Shown piece after piece: positions 36,327 through 45,619 of a DNA stretch of 64,000 nucleotides; the first letter of the stretch is position 1, and every line of letters starts with the position of its first letter. The notes beneath the pieces are model-generated. The model was given only the letters and a program-made list of their open reading frames with translations. It was not told the DNA's origin and did not search any database. Origin of the DNA: Ketobacter alkanivorans (lineage in GTDB: Bacteria; Pseudomonadota; Gammaproteobacteria; Pseudomonadales; Ketobacteraceae). The stretch spans positions 1,641,501 to 1,705,500 of the forward strand of contig NZ_CP022684.1 of assembly GCF_002863865.1 (NCBI RefSeq), in the 5' to 3' direction. The position numbers were made by a program, and so were the translations under genes.

Positions 36327-37655
36327 ATGAGCACGCTACACGGAGAGTATCGTCGCCACGAGCGCACGACTATCAAAACCCCTGTATCCGTTAACCTTGA
36401 TGATAACGGCCTCAGCAGCAGCACCAGAGATGTCTCAGAAAGCGGCTTATCCATAGCCAAACCTGCAGAGCTGCAACTAAAACCAGGGCAAACGGTGAAT
36501 GTAACCTTCGACCGTTTAGCCAATTTCTCTGTACCTGCAACCATTATCCGAGTGTCAGACAACCAGATCGGCCTAGCGCTGGATCACATTCGCTTTTCTG
36601 AACAGGACATCAGCGGAATCATCCAAACCGCCCCTTGGTATCAACGCACCAAAGTGGCCATTAAGCGGGGCTTCTGGAAAAACACAAGACGTATGGCGGT
36701 GCTGCTTACCAACACCATTTTGCGCAAAGCCTTATTGCGACTGATTAAACCATCTTATATCTTCGCCGTTTACGGTAACGAAAAAGATGTAGGAACCTAT
36801 TACACACCGTTCATGAGCAAACTGATTCCTCCGTTGATGATCGGCAGTGTCATCCGCAATCGCAACCGCACAGGGATTATGGTGGCATCCAAGTTCTACG
36901 AGCACGAACTGGCTGACGATTCCGCCAAGGTGAAAACCTATCTGCAGCAATTGCAGGAGGAGTTCCCGCACATCAATACCATCGCACTTGTTGGCAGGTT
37001 GCCCAACTTTGTGATGAAGGCAGGTCAGGAGATCGAACCGCCATATGTGGATGGCTCCATGGGCACCCGTTACATGATTTGGGATATCGGCAGGCAAATG
37101 CAAATGCGCCCCCAATACAAACATGAGAACGTAATAACCGTGCTGGGTGGCGCTGGGCGCATTGGCAATCTGGTGTGTGAAGACTTAACCCGAGTCTACC
37201 GCACAGTTATCGCCTTTGACCCCCGCTACACCAAGCAGGAAGAAGTGTACACACCCATTGGAAAAATCATTCGCAGCGGTGACCCCGCCATCTTGGATAA
37301 CTGCAAATTGTTCATAGGCCTGACCCACCATGGCGATGCCATCAGGGATCTGAAAGCACACCTGCCTGCGGGTTCTTTGGTGGCAGACGACACCCACCCC
37401 TGTATCAGCATGGAAGCTCGCCAAGAGCTTCAGGTTATGGGGGTTGACGTGGAAAAGATCGTGCTATTTCACGAGGAGTTTTCCATGTGGCCAAGAATGC
37501 CGGGCTGGAACAACCGAGCCATACCAGGCTGCCTGGTGGAAGCATTGGTACTGCTGGAACAAGAGGATGCCGACGTGAAGGATTTCGACAGTTTCTGTAA
37601 AACGGCTCAGCAGATCGGCTTCCAGGGTCAGTTGATCCCACCTCTGGATGAATAA
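36327..37655 (+). CDS. PilZ domain fused to Rossmann-fold dehydrogenase-like domain
   Basis: The product is 442 residues long. The N-terminal PilZ domain (about 5-102) has RRHER (R9, R13) and DVSESG (D35, S37, G40), a complete c-di-GMP motif pair. A basic amphipathic linker (105-142, KRGFWKNTRRMAVLL) may lie on the membrane. Residues 143-265 form a domain I cannot name; 268-410 is a Rossmann fold with GGAGRIG (274-280) and an acidic FDPR at the end of strand 2, favouring NAD. Its organisation loosely recalls two-domain acyl-ACP reductases or alanine dehydrogenases. The GNAT-nitrilase gene follows after 71 bp on the same strand, likely the same transcript. The enzyme activity is unknown. Confidence 0.78.
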   Translation: MSTLHGEYRRHERTTIKTPVSVNLDDNGLSSSTRDVSESGLSIAKPAELQLKPGQTVNVTFDRLANFSVPATIIRVSDNQIGLALDHIRFSEQDISGIIQTAPWYQRTKVAIKRGFWKNTRRMAVLLTNTILRKALLRLIKPSYIFAVYGNEKDVGTYYTPFMSKLIPPLMIGSVIRNRNRTGIMVASKFYEHELADDSAKVKTYLQQLQEEFPHINTIALVGRLPNFVMKAGQEIEPPYVDGSMGTRYMIWDIGRQMQMRPQYKHENVITVLGGAGRIGNLVCEDLTRVYRTVIAFDPRYTKQEEVYTPIGKIIRSGDPAILDNCKLFIGLTHHGDAIRDLKAHLPAGSLVADDTHPCISMEARQELQVMGVDVEKIVLFHEEFSMWPRMPGWNNRAIPGCLVEALVLLEQEDADVKDFDSFCKTAQQIGFQGQLIPPLDE

Positions 37656-37726
37656 TCAATAACCGTCGAGTTGTTACGCCAAAAGCCATATACTGAACCC
37701 CTCACTCACACCTCGAAGGGCAGTAT

Positions 37727-39301
37727 ATGGCCTCCAAAAACACGCTTTCCGACCCAAAAAACCAAATTGTAATCCGTAATGCCACCACCGCAGATGCCAG
37801 CGCTATCTGCGATCTGAGCAGCCGGGTGTATGCCAGCACTGGCATGTACGGTTACTCGGAAGGTGCCGTTACCGGCCAGATCAACCATTTCCCCCAAGGG
37901 CAATTTGTCATCGTAATTGGTGACAAAATCGTAGGCTACTGTGCAACCTTTCGCATCGGAGAAGATCTGGCGCTGAAGAAACATAACTGGACAGAAATCA
38001 CCGGTAATGGCTATGCCTCTCGTCATGATCCGGATGGAGACTGGCTGTATGGCATGGAGGTGGCTATTGATCCCGAGTATCGGGGGTATCGACTGGGCCA
38101 ACGGCTATACAATGAACGCAAAAAGCTGTGCCAAAGCCTGGGGTTGAAAGGCATCGTATTTGGTGGTCGCTTGCCCTCACTATCCAATCGGCTGAAGCGT
38201 TTTGGCAGCGTGGAAGAGTACGTTGAGCAGGTCATTCAGAAGAAGCAACGGGATCAAGTGCTCTCATTCCAGCTGCACAATGGCTTTGAAGTGATCGGCA
38301 TCATTCCTCACTATCTTGATGCGGATGTGCAGTCCATGGGCTACGCCGTTCATCTGATGTGGCGCAACCCCATGGTGGCCGTAGAAGAACCCACCACCAA
38401 CAAGAAAAAGTATGGCGGTCGAGTTCCCGATTCCGTTCGCATTGGCTCGGTTCAATACATGCAGCGGCGAGTACACACGTTCGATGAGTTTCTGTCGATC
38501 GTTGAGTATTTTGTAGATGTGGTGGCGGACTATAAGGGCGACTTTGTGGTGTTCCCTGAACTGTTTGCCCTGCAACTGTTATCCATAGAGGATCAGGCGC
38601 TGTCACCCATGGAATCCATGGAAGCACTGACCAAGTACACCCCGGCATTCAAAGAAGCATTACGCGACATGTCGATCCGCTACAATATCAACATCATCGG
38701 CGGCTCCCACCCCACCATCATGCCCAACGGTCGAGTGGAAAACATCGCTTATATCTTCCTGCGGGATGGCACCATTCACGAACAACCCAAGATTCACCCC
38801 ACACCGAATGAGGTTTACTGGTGGAATATTGAGGGCGGCAACACACTGAAAGCCATCGAAACGGATTGCGGCCCCATCGGCGTGCTGATCTGCTACGACT
38901 CTGAGTTTCCTGAACTGGCTCGCCATCTGACCGATCAGGGTATCTCCATCCTGTTCGTGCCATTTTGTACCGACGAACGCCAAAGCTATCTGCGGGTGCG
39001 TTACTGCTGCCAGGCTCGCGCGGTAGAAAACCAGATCTACGTGGTGATGTCCGGTAACGTGGGCAACTTGCCCAAAGTGAACAACATGGACATTCAGTAT
39101 GCCCAAAGCTGTATTCTAACCCCCTGCGATTTTCCCTTCGCCCGGGATGGTATCGCTGCCGACACCACCCCCAACGTAGAGATGATTGCATTCGCGGACT
39201 TGCGCCCTGAAACATTGATGATGGCGCGTAACAACGGCACCGTTAAAAATCTACAGGATCGTCGCCACGACCTTTACAGTTTGAACTGGCGGGGCAAGTA
39301 A
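37727..39301 (+). CDS. Bifunctional GNAT acetyltransferase / carbon-nitrogen hydrolase
   Basis: The product has 524 residues. The N-terminal GNAT domain (about 12-215) shows IRNATTADASAICDLSSRVY and the acetyl-CoA loop EVAIDPEYRGYRLGQRLYNE. The C-terminal nitrilase domain (about 230-510) has the Glu-Lys-Cys triad: FVVFPELFAL (Glu), PKIHPTPNE (Lys) and GVLICYDSEFPEL (Cys). This fusion is recurrent in bacteria (YhcX-type) but its substrate is not established; an amide or ureido compound is expected. AAGG lies before the ATG. The upstream PilZ-Rossmann gene in the same direction may make or use the same metabolite. Confidence 0.9.
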   Translation: MASKNTLSDPKNQIVIRNATTADASAICDLSSRVYASTGMYGYSEGAVTGQINHFPQGQFVIVIGDKIVGYCATFRIGEDLALKKHNWTEITGNGYASRHDPDGDWLYGMEVAIDPEYRGYRLGQRLYNERKKLCQSLGLKGIVFGGRLPSLSNRLKRFGSVEEYVEQVIQKKQRDQVLSFQLHNGFEVIGIIPHYLDADVQSMGYAVHLMWRNPMVAVEEPTTNKKKYGGRVPDSVRIGSVQYMQRRVHTFDEFLSIVEYFVDVVADYKGDFVVFPELFALQLLSIEDQALSPMESMEALTKYTPAFKEALRDMSIRYNINIIGGSHPTIMPNGRVENIAYIFLRDGTIHEQPKIHPTPNEVYWWNIEGGNTLKAIETDCGPIGVLICYDSEFPELARHLTDQGISILFVPFCTDERQSYLRVRYCCQARAVENQIYVVMSGNVGNLPKVNNMDIQYAQSCILTPCDFPFARDGIAADTTPNVEMIAFADLRPETLMMARNNGTVKNLQDRRHDLYSLNWRGK

Positions 39302-39313
39302 ACAGAACCCTGG

Positions 39314-40087
39314 CTACTTTTCCACGAAAGCCCGCTCAATCACATAGTGACCCTGGTCACCGTGGCGGGCTTCGTGGAAACCTCGCTCCTCCAGAATCCT
39401 GCAGGTATCTTTCAACATGCTGGGGCTGCCACACAACATGAAACGATCGTGATCCGGGTGCATGTCCGGCAACCCCACATCGCTGAATAACTTACCACTG
39501 GCCATCAAGTCGGTAAGCCGCCCCTGATTACGGAATGCTTCACGGGTAACCGTTGGGTAATAAATCAGTTTGTCACGAATCACATCACCAAAATACTCAT
39601 TGCTGATTAGCTCTTGGGTGATGTAATCCTCATACGCCAGATCCTCAACATGACGCACACCGTGAGTCAGAATGATTTTGTCATAGGCTTCATACACTTC
39701 GGGATCTTTAATAATGCTCATAAACGGCGCCAACCCCGTACCGGTGCTGAGCAGATACAGGTTACGGCCAGGAATCAAATGATCCACAATCAAAGTGCCT
39801 GTGGGCTTGGTGCTGACAAACACTTCATCCCCGACTTGTAGATGCTGTAACTTGGAGGTCAACGGGCCATCCTGCACCTTGATGCTGAAAAACTCCAACT
39901 CAGATTCGTAGTTCGCACTCACAATACTGTAAGCACGCATCAGCGGACGCCCTTCATTCTGCAGACCTATCATGGTGAAGTGGCCGTTCTTGAATCGAAA
40001 ACCTGGATCTCGGCTGGTGGTAAAACTGAACAGCGTATCATTCCAGTGATGGACACTGGTGACACGTTCGGTAATTAGATTAGCCAT
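39314..40087 (-). CDS. fpr: Ferredoxin--NADP+ reductase
   Basis: The FAD enzyme has 257 residues from ATG 40087 (GGAG eight bases upstream) and exchanges electrons between NADPH and ferredoxin or flavodoxin. RAYSIVSANYE is the FAD loop (RxYS), LLSTGTGLAPFMSIIKD the NADP loop, MLCGSPSMLKDT the second NADP motif, and the C-terminus VIERAFVEK is typical of Pseudomonas-type Fpr. It diverges from a FinR-like LysR gene, as in Pseudomonas, where FinR activates fpr under redox stress. It could feed the two P450s and the Kor enzyme through a ferredoxin. Confidence 0.95.
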   Translation of the reverse strand: MANLITERVTSVHHWNDTLFSFTTSRDPGFRFKNGHFTMIGLQNEGRPLMRAYSIVSANYESELEFFSIKVQDGPLTSKLQHLQVGDEVFVSTKPTGTLIVDHLIPGRNLYLLSTGTGLAPFMSIIKDPEVYEAYDKIILTHGVRHVEDLAYEDYITQELISNEYFGDVIRDKLIYYPTVTREAFRNQGRLTDLMASGKLFSDVGLPDMHPDHDRFMLCGSPSMLKDTCRILEERGFHEARHGDQGHYVIERAFVEK

Positions 40088-40118
40088 AGCACTACTCCGC
40101 TGATAGATATATGTCGCC

Positions 40119-40148
40119 ACTATAGACCTTCACCCTAATATCGGTAAA
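40119..40148 (-). promoter_or_regulatory. Likely fpr promoter
   Basis: On the minus strand TTTACC (40143-40148) and TATAGT (40119-40124) are spaced 18 bp and lie 32 bp upstream of the fpr start. The -35 falls inside the left arm of the inverted repeat, the usual place for a LysR activator to contact polymerase. Confidence 0.5.
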
Positions 40149-40187
40149 ATGGGTATAATTGATATTATTAATCGAATTTACCGATAT
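40138..40187. promoter_or_regulatory. 11-bp inverted repeat between fpr and finR (FinR site candidate)
   Basis: ATATCGGTAAA at 40138-40148 and TTTACCGATAT at 40177-40187 are perfect complements separated by 28 bp. The right arm reaches into the finR ATG (40186). A TATAAT hexamer lies between the arms at 40154. The layout suits a LysR tetramer that activates fpr and represses its own gene. Confidence 0.65.
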
Positions 40188-41070
40188 GAAATACACCCTT
40201 AGGCAGCTACAGGTTTTTTTGGCCACCGCCCATTTCCAGAATATTTCCAAAGCTGCCAACAGCTTAGCCATGTCCCAATCCGCTGCCAGCAGCGCGCTAT
40301 CTGAAATGGAGTCCCAGTTCGATATCCAGCTGTTCGACCGGGTCGGCAAGCGCCTGCAGCTGAACTCGCTCGGCCATGCTTTACGCGGGCAAGCGGAGGC
40401 ATTGCTGCGACAGGCAGAGGATCTGGAGCTGGCCCTGCAACAACACTCGGCCGTTGGCCACTTGAAAGTAGGGGCCACCCTTACCATTGGTAACTATCTG
40501 GCAATACACATCATGAGCCGTTTTTTGCAGGAATTGCCCGGCGCACAGGTGGAACTGGATGTTGCCAACACGGCAGCCATAGCCGCCAAAGTAAAAAACT
40601 TCGAGCTGGATGTTGGTTTAATTGAAGGTGAGATTTCAGATCCAGAATTGGACATCATACCTTGGATGGAAGATGAGCTGGTGGTGTTTTGCGCCCCGGA
40701 TCATCCATTGGCTACCAAGAAAAAGCTGTCGGAAAAAGACATCCTGAATGCCCAGTGGATTTTACGAGAACAAGGCTCGGGCACCCGGCAGGCTTTTGAT
40801 TGGGCTATGCATGGTATCTTGCCTGAACTGACAATATTGCTGGAATTACAGCATACGGAAGCCATAAAAAGAGCCGTAGAGGCACGCCTGGGTATCGGTT
40901 GTCTATCCAGAGTAGCTCTGAAAGAAGCGTTCTCCCGAGGCAGCCTGATCCCGCTGCTGATACCAAACCGAAACCTGAAAAGGCAATTCTATTTTATATT
41001 GCACAAACAGAAATATCGCGACAGCAGCATAGACCAATGGTTAACGCTTTGTCAGTCATTATACCACTGA
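40186..41070 (+). CDS. finR: LysR-family regulator, FinR-like
   Basis: The product has 294 residues from ATG 40186 (MKYTLRQLQVFLATAHFQNI). The N-terminal winged helix (about 1-60) has ISKAANSLAMSQSAASSALSEMESQFDIQLFDR; the effector domain spans about 90-290 with two Rossmann-like lobes. The frame opens nine codons earlier, but the internal start fits LysR family N-termini; no Shine-Dalgarno is visible and the transcript may have a short or absent leader. The name rests on its position divergent from fpr and the LysR family, not on a sequence comparison. Confidence 0.88.
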   Translation: MKYTLRQLQVFLATAHFQNISKAANSLAMSQSAASSALSEMESQFDIQLFDRVGKRLQLNSLGHALRGQAEALLRQAEDLELALQQHSAVGHLKVGATLTIGNYLAIHIMSRFLQELPGAQVELDVANTAAIAAKVKNFELDVGLIEGEISDPELDIIPWMEDELVVFCAPDHPLATKKKLSEKDILNAQWILREQGSGTRQAFDWAMHGILPELTILLELQHTEAIKRAVEARLGIGCLSRVALKEAFSRGSLIPLLIPNRNLKRQFYFILHKQKYRDSSIDQWLTLCQSLYH

Positions 41071-41072
41071 CA

Positions 41073-43364
41073 TCAAGACTGGCCTTTATCCTTTAATTGC
41101 CGTTTGTGTTCGTACATTCTCTCATCTGCACAATTAATCCAGCTATTGGCATCAGCGATAGGGTCATCGCCCAGCGTGACGATACCACAGGAAATTGAAA
41201 CCACCACACCGGGATATTCCTCAACTTTTATATCCTCCAAAGCAGCGTTTAGTTTGCGCAGAAACCCGGCTGTGTCGTCGGAATTCGTTTCTCGCAACAA
41301 CAAAAGAAACTCATCCCCTGCGTAGCGATAAAAGGTATCGGTTTCACGTATATTTTCGCGCACACACGCCGCAAATCTCGACAACACCTGATCGCCAGCT
41401 TCATGCCCGTAATTGTCGTTAACATCTTTGAAATCATTCAAATCAATAAACACTAAAGAGGCAAAGGTGGCATAACGTTTATGTAACGCAATACATTCTT
41501 CCAAATCGGCAATGGAATAAGGGCGACGGATCGCCATCGTCAATGGATCAAACTTGGCTAACTGCTCCAACTGGCGATTACTGCTTTTCAAACGCTCCTT
41601 CGCCAGGTGCTCCTCAGTGACATCCCTTGCCAAACCCACCAGGCATAGCAACTCCCCGTTAGCACCCCGTACCGGTGCGCCTTCATCATGAATATAGCGA
41701 ATAGAGCCATCCCGGCCCAAGATCCTGTACGCTACTTTCCATATGCCCTTGCGATGATTTTCGATCTCGGCTATTACCTTGGGCCGATCCTCGGGCAATA
41801 TGCCCTCGATAAAACTTTGAGGGCTCTGCTTAAGGCTCTCGATGCTGCGCCCCCAGATCTCTTCATATCGATTGCTGACAAACATTACCGAGTCAATTCC
41901 TGGGGTAGCCATCCACACCACGCCTTGAACATGATTTGCAATGCTCCTGAACTTGGCCTCCGATGCCAATAACTCCTCCTCATATTTACGGCGGTAAGAC
42001 ACATCTTCGAGGATCGAAATCAGGTATTCTGGCTGGTTATTCACATTACGATACAGAGCTAACGTATTAATTACCCAGACATCCGCGCCAGTACTGCTTT
42101 TATAGCACTTTTCAAGCCGCACATGGGTGGTAGCGCTATCAATGAGGCGATCGATAGCCATTTGATTTGCTGCTCTCTCTTCTACCGGTGTAACATCATT
42201 AATAGAGAGTTGCTCTAGATCCGAAACTTGATATTCAAGCAGGCTTGCGAATTGACGATTCACTTTAATGAAGCGGCCCTCCAGGCTGATCTGGGCAATG
42301 CCAACCGGAGCCAATTGAAAGGTCATCCGAAATGTCTGCTCGATTTCTTCGGCGTGACGCTGCATATCTTCTACTTTTGACACATCCAAAAGATGTACAA
42401 CAGCAAATTGCTCCTGATCCAATCGGTACAAACCAATTTGCACTTCGACTCTTTTTAATTCGCCTTTTTCTGTAGTGAGTTCCACAGGGTTTCGCATGGT
42501 GCGCTCACCGCCACTGTGAAAAAAAAGGGTACGATAGTGAGCGTGCTGCACACGCAGGGAGTCAGGTATAAAATCCTCGATGGTGCGACCAATCAGGGTG
42601 TCTTTATCACATTCAAAAAGCTTTCCTGCACCGTGATTCGCAACCACAATCTCACCAGCCTCGGTTACCACCAAAATCGGGTTTGGTGACGCATCCAGCA
42701 ATTTCTGCCGGGATGAAATCTTTTGCAACCCTGCCAGCTCATTGCGAACATTGACCACGAGCAACCAACAGATTGCACAGGCGGCAATGGTAATCATCAG
42801 GCTCAGCGCAACCACTACGTACAAATCGTGATTATGCCCTTGCTCTCGCTCCAACTGGTCACGCAGCAGATTCGCCGATTGCACCTGATATTGACCAATT
42901 AAATCTCTTATCGCCTTAGAGGCCAGCGTATCATCAACTTTTACCTGCTGATCAATTTCCTGCACGCTCAGGCCTTGGTTGCGCAGCCGACGGGCCAACT
43001 CAAGGTTCAGTTCATAATGCGTCACTGCCTGTTCAATCAACTTAATAGAAGACTCCAGGCTCTGCTTCCGATAATACACATGGCTATTATCAAGCTGCTG
43101 CTCCAGCTGGCGGAGGTTGTGCTGTGCCGCCTGGTAGTATTTATCATCACCACGCAGTATGTAATTTTTGAAGTTATGAATTAAACCGGTGTAACCGAGC
43201 TGATGTATGATGAGGGAGATATTAGCTTGCGTATCCAGAGACTGACGCAGCTGGATGGAGAGCTGCTCGCGCTTTGTGTCCATTGTGCGAGCAAAAGATA
43301 CCAACGCGAAAATAGCCACACTGAACACAGCTATAATGATGAAGACACTAGACTTGGATTTCAC
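41073..43364 (-). CDS. Membrane PAS-PAS-PAS-GGDEF diguanylate cyclase
   Basis: About 763 residues from a GTG at 43364 preceded by AAGGATGAGG; the frame is open to a TTG at 43421. TM1 (SSVFIIIAVFSVAIFALVSF), a helical periplasmic domain of about 150 residues, and TM2 (LYVVVALSLMITIAACAICWLL) are followed by three PAS domains (ASPNPILVVTEAGEIVVANH; APVGIAQISLEGRFIKVN; the third around GVVWMATPGIDSVMFVSNRY with a PAC end) and GGDEF (about 610-763). The active site is AGDEF, an accepted active variant, with an RxxD inhibitory site (RETD) five residues before it. The phosphate-binding-like gene 12 bp upstream is probably in the same operon and may provide the signal. Confidence 0.9.
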   Translation of the reverse strand: MKSKSSVFIIIAVFSVAIFALVSFARTMDTKREQLSIQLRQSLDTQANISLIIHQLGYTGLIHNFKNYILRGDDKYYQAAQHNLRQLEQQLDNSHVYYRKQSLESSIKLIEQAVTHYELNLELARRLRNQGLSVQEIDQQVKVDDTLASKAIRDLIGQYQVQSANLLRDQLEREQGHNHDLYVVVALSLMITIAACAICWLLVVNVRNELAGLQKISSRQKLLDASPNPILVVTEAGEIVVANHGAGKLFECDKDTLIGRTIEDFIPDSLRVQHAHYRTLFFHSGGERTMRNPVELTTEKGELKRVEVQIGLYRLDQEQFAVVHLLDVSKVEDMQRHAEEIEQTFRMTFQLAPVGIAQISLEGRFIKVNRQFASLLEYQVSDLEQLSINDVTPVEERAANQMAIDRLIDSATTHVRLEKCYKSSTGADVWVINTLALYRNVNNQPEYLISILEDVSYRRKYEEELLASEAKFRSIANHVQGVVWMATPGIDSVMFVSNRYEEIWGRSIESLKQSPQSFIEGILPEDRPKVIAEIENHRKGIWKVAYRILGRDGSIRYIHDEGAPVRGANGELLCLVGLARDVTEEHLAKERLKSSNRQLEQLAKFDPLTMAIRRPYSIADLEECIALHKRYATFASLVFIDLNDFKDVNDNYGHEAGDQVLSRFAACVRENIRETDTFYRYAGDEFLLLLRETNSDDTAGFLRKLNAALEDIKVEEYPGVVVSISCGIVTLGDDPIADANSWINCADERMYEHKRQLKDKGQS

Positions 43365-43433
43365 CGCCACCTCATCCTTGATATAAAAGCGCGGACCTGA
43401 TTTCGGATTGCCCTCAGGCAATGCGTAGAACGG

Positions 43434-43883
43434 CTACTGAACCATCAGTAGCACCTTAACGTTACTTAGATTGCTGGCGGTCTGTAACGCCTTCACATCC
43501 ACATAGCCGATCATATTAGGATTGGATGCAACGAATTCCAGAACTTCGCTGTCACCCGACACGGCAAAAGGTGGCTGACCGCGCCCAGTAAATATCAGCC
43601 GTGACCAATAGGAGTTCAACTGTGGCAACGTTTTCTTAACCACCTTGGTATAGAACTCAAGCCGCACGCCTTCGCCCTCCAATTGATCCAGTGGGATCAC
43701 CTTGGTGCCATTGGGCAGCTGCCGGCTCTTACCCAGAAAGATACTGGCAACATCCTCGACGCTGACCTGACTGATTTCGTTGCTACTATTAACCACGATC
43801 GCCAGCTCCCCGCTGGCGGATGACGCGGACTGTATCCCCAAAAAAAACAAACTCCATAACCACAGCACCCTGTGCGCTTTCAT
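43434..43883 (-). CDS. Small PstS-like periplasmic binding protein
   Basis: The product has 149 residues. A signal peptide ends near SSASG. The mature part (ELAIVVNSSNEISQVSVEDVASIFLGKSRQLPNGTKVIPLD, then FYTKVVKKTLPQLNSYWSRLIFTGRGQPP and SNPNMIGYVDVKAL) matches one lobe-like unit of phosphate ABC substrate-binding proteins, but is half their usual length. No ABC permease or ATPase follows. The GGDEF sensor gene starts just after it, so it looks like a sensory accessory rather than a transporter part. GAGG precedes the ATG. Confidence 0.85.
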   Translation of the reverse strand: MKAHRVLWLWSLFFLGIQSASSASGELAIVVNSSNEISQVSVEDVASIFLGKSRQLPNGTKVIPLDQLEGEGVRLEFYTKVVKKTLPQLNSYWSRLIFTGRGQPPFAVSGDSEVLEFVASNPNMIGYVDVKALQTASNLSNVKVLLMVQ

Positions 43884-44011
43884 CCTATATTCCTCATCCC
43901 AATGCCTGTTGTTTCTGATCCATGCGTTTGTTCGCCGGGCGCGCTTCTACTGCATACCTACTAATAAAAGTACATATCTGTTCTTTCTTCAATTTTTTCT
44001 TGTACTTATCT

Positions 44012-45619
44012 TCACTTTACCTTGTTTTTTTCCGTCAATCTGGGGCCTACCTCGCCATTGTGCACAATCACACAATTGCGCCCGGAGCGTTTGGCCGTAT
44101 ACAGTCCAACGTCTGCCCTCTCGATAATGTCTTCTATAGACTCGGAATCATCCACCAATGTTGAAACACCGATGCTCACGCTGAAACTGAGCTGCTGTTC
44201 GTTCAATTCAAACACCTCATCCATCCAACGCTTACGGATTCTTTCTGCCACCACATAACCTCCCTGCTCAGCAGAGAATACCAGCAAAGCACAAAATTCC
44301 TCTCCACCCACTCGCCCCATCAAGTCTTCTTCGCGCAACAAGGACTGCACGATATCCGCATACCGGCGTAGTACGCTGTCTCCGAATTGATGTCCATAGT
44401 TATCATTCACTGACTTAAAGTTATCAATATCCATCATCAATATGGCAAATGGCTGACTATACCGCACCGCGCGACGCATCTCCTTGTGGGCGGATTCAAA
44501 GAAACTGCGACGGTTATAGATACCGGTGAGCGGATCCGTTGTGGCTAGGCGTTCCAGCTCCTGCTGAATACGCTTGCGATCGGTAATGTCCATAACGGAG
44601 ATGAACACCGACTCCACGCCACCAAACTCAAGCCGGCTCCCGGTCAGTGATGCCCAAAACGTATGGGAGCTGCGCCCTTTCATCACCATTTCTGTTTCGA
44701 ATACGTGATTCTCGCTGACCACAGCATCGATAAACTGGCTGCGAGAGAGGCCCTCTGACCAAAACTCCCGCGATTTTAGTTCATCGCTGGAGATATTGGG
44801 GTCTATGCCAAACAACTGGTAGGCACTTCGGTTCGCATACAGCACAGGGTATTCTTCGGCCACTTCCAGAATCAGGATCGGATAAGGGGCTGCATCCAAT
44901 ATAGAACGCATGCGTTCTTCACTGCGCTGCAAAGCAAGCTCTGCCAGTTTCCGATCGGTAATGTCCTGCACGGTTCCGGTTTCATGTACCGGCCCGCTGC
45001 CGTCGCCCAGAAACACCTGACCTGCCAGCCGAATGTATTTTTCCTGCCCACTACGGTTTGCGACTCTATGGTCACACTGATAATTGCCACCCTGAAAATA
45101 GGCGGTGGCAATCACTTCAGTCACCCGGTCAATATCGTCCTGGTGGATCAGAGTCTCATAATGCTTCAGTGCTTCGTCATTGGCATCAATGCCCAGCACC
45201 GACAATGCCTCTTTGGACCAAAATGTTTCCCCGGTTTCAAAGTCGCGAGTCCAACTGCCAATGCGGGCAATGCGCTGCGCGTTTCGCAACCGGGCATGGG
45301 AGCGCTCAAGCTCTTCTTCCTTGTCCTGCAGGCGCTGCTGGTATTGGGTTCGTTGCACCCACAGCGCCACCAGAAACGTTGCCAATAACGCAAATACAAC
45401 CCAAGGCCAGTCGCTGCTGCTGAAACCGCCCGACCCACCTTGTTCATAAAGTATCTCTATAGTCTCCGCCAGCACGGGGCCTGAGAAAACCAACAGACAC
45501 AACCACCCAGCAGCCGCTAACAAGCTGAAACTTTTGTTGTTTTTGGTTATCTTATGGGCTAGATAATCGATCTTGTCGAGCTTCACTGCCTTGGGGACTC
45601 CTGATCCATTTTCAGGCAC
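44012..45619 (-). CDS. PAS-PAS-GGDEF diguanylate cyclase, membrane-anchored
   Basis: The product has 535 residues from GTG 45619; a GTG at 45586 (AGGAG upstream) is an alternative. TM1 (FSLLAAAGWLCLLVFSGPVL) and TM2 (WVVFALLATFLVALWV) flank a short periplasmic loop; a coiled coil leads to PAS1 (GSWTRDFETGETFWSKEALSV region, ending in a PAC motif VQDITDRK), PAS2 (ILDAAPYPILILEVAEEYPV) and GGDEF (about 365-530). The active site reads GGEEF with RxxD (REED) five residues upstream, so it should make c-di-GMP with product inhibition. It lies 128 bp upstream of the PstS-like gene on the same strand and may share its operon. Confidence 0.9.
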   Translation of the reverse strand: MPENGSGVPKAVKLDKIDYLAHKITKNNKSFSLLAAAGWLCLLVFSGPVLAETIEILYEQGGSGGFSSSDWPWVVFALLATFLVALWVQRTQYQQRLQDKEEELERSHARLRNAQRIARIGSWTRDFETGETFWSKEALSVLGIDANDEALKHYETLIHQDDIDRVTEVIATAYFQGGNYQCDHRVANRSGQEKYIRLAGQVFLGDGSGPVHETGTVQDITDRKLAELALQRSEERMRSILDAAPYPILILEVAEEYPVLYANRSAYQLFGIDPNISSDELKSREFWSEGLSRSQFIDAVVSENHVFETEMVMKGRSSHTFWASLTGSRLEFGGVESVFISVMDITDRKRIQQELERLATTDPLTGIYNRRSFFESAHKEMRRAVRYSQPFAILMMDIDNFKSVNDNYGHQFGDSVLRRYADIVQSLLREEDLMGRVGGEEFCALLVFSAEQGGYVVAERIRKRWMDEVFELNEQQLSFSVSIGVSTLVDDSESIEDIIERADVGLYTAKRSGRNCVIVHNGEVGPRLTEKNKVK

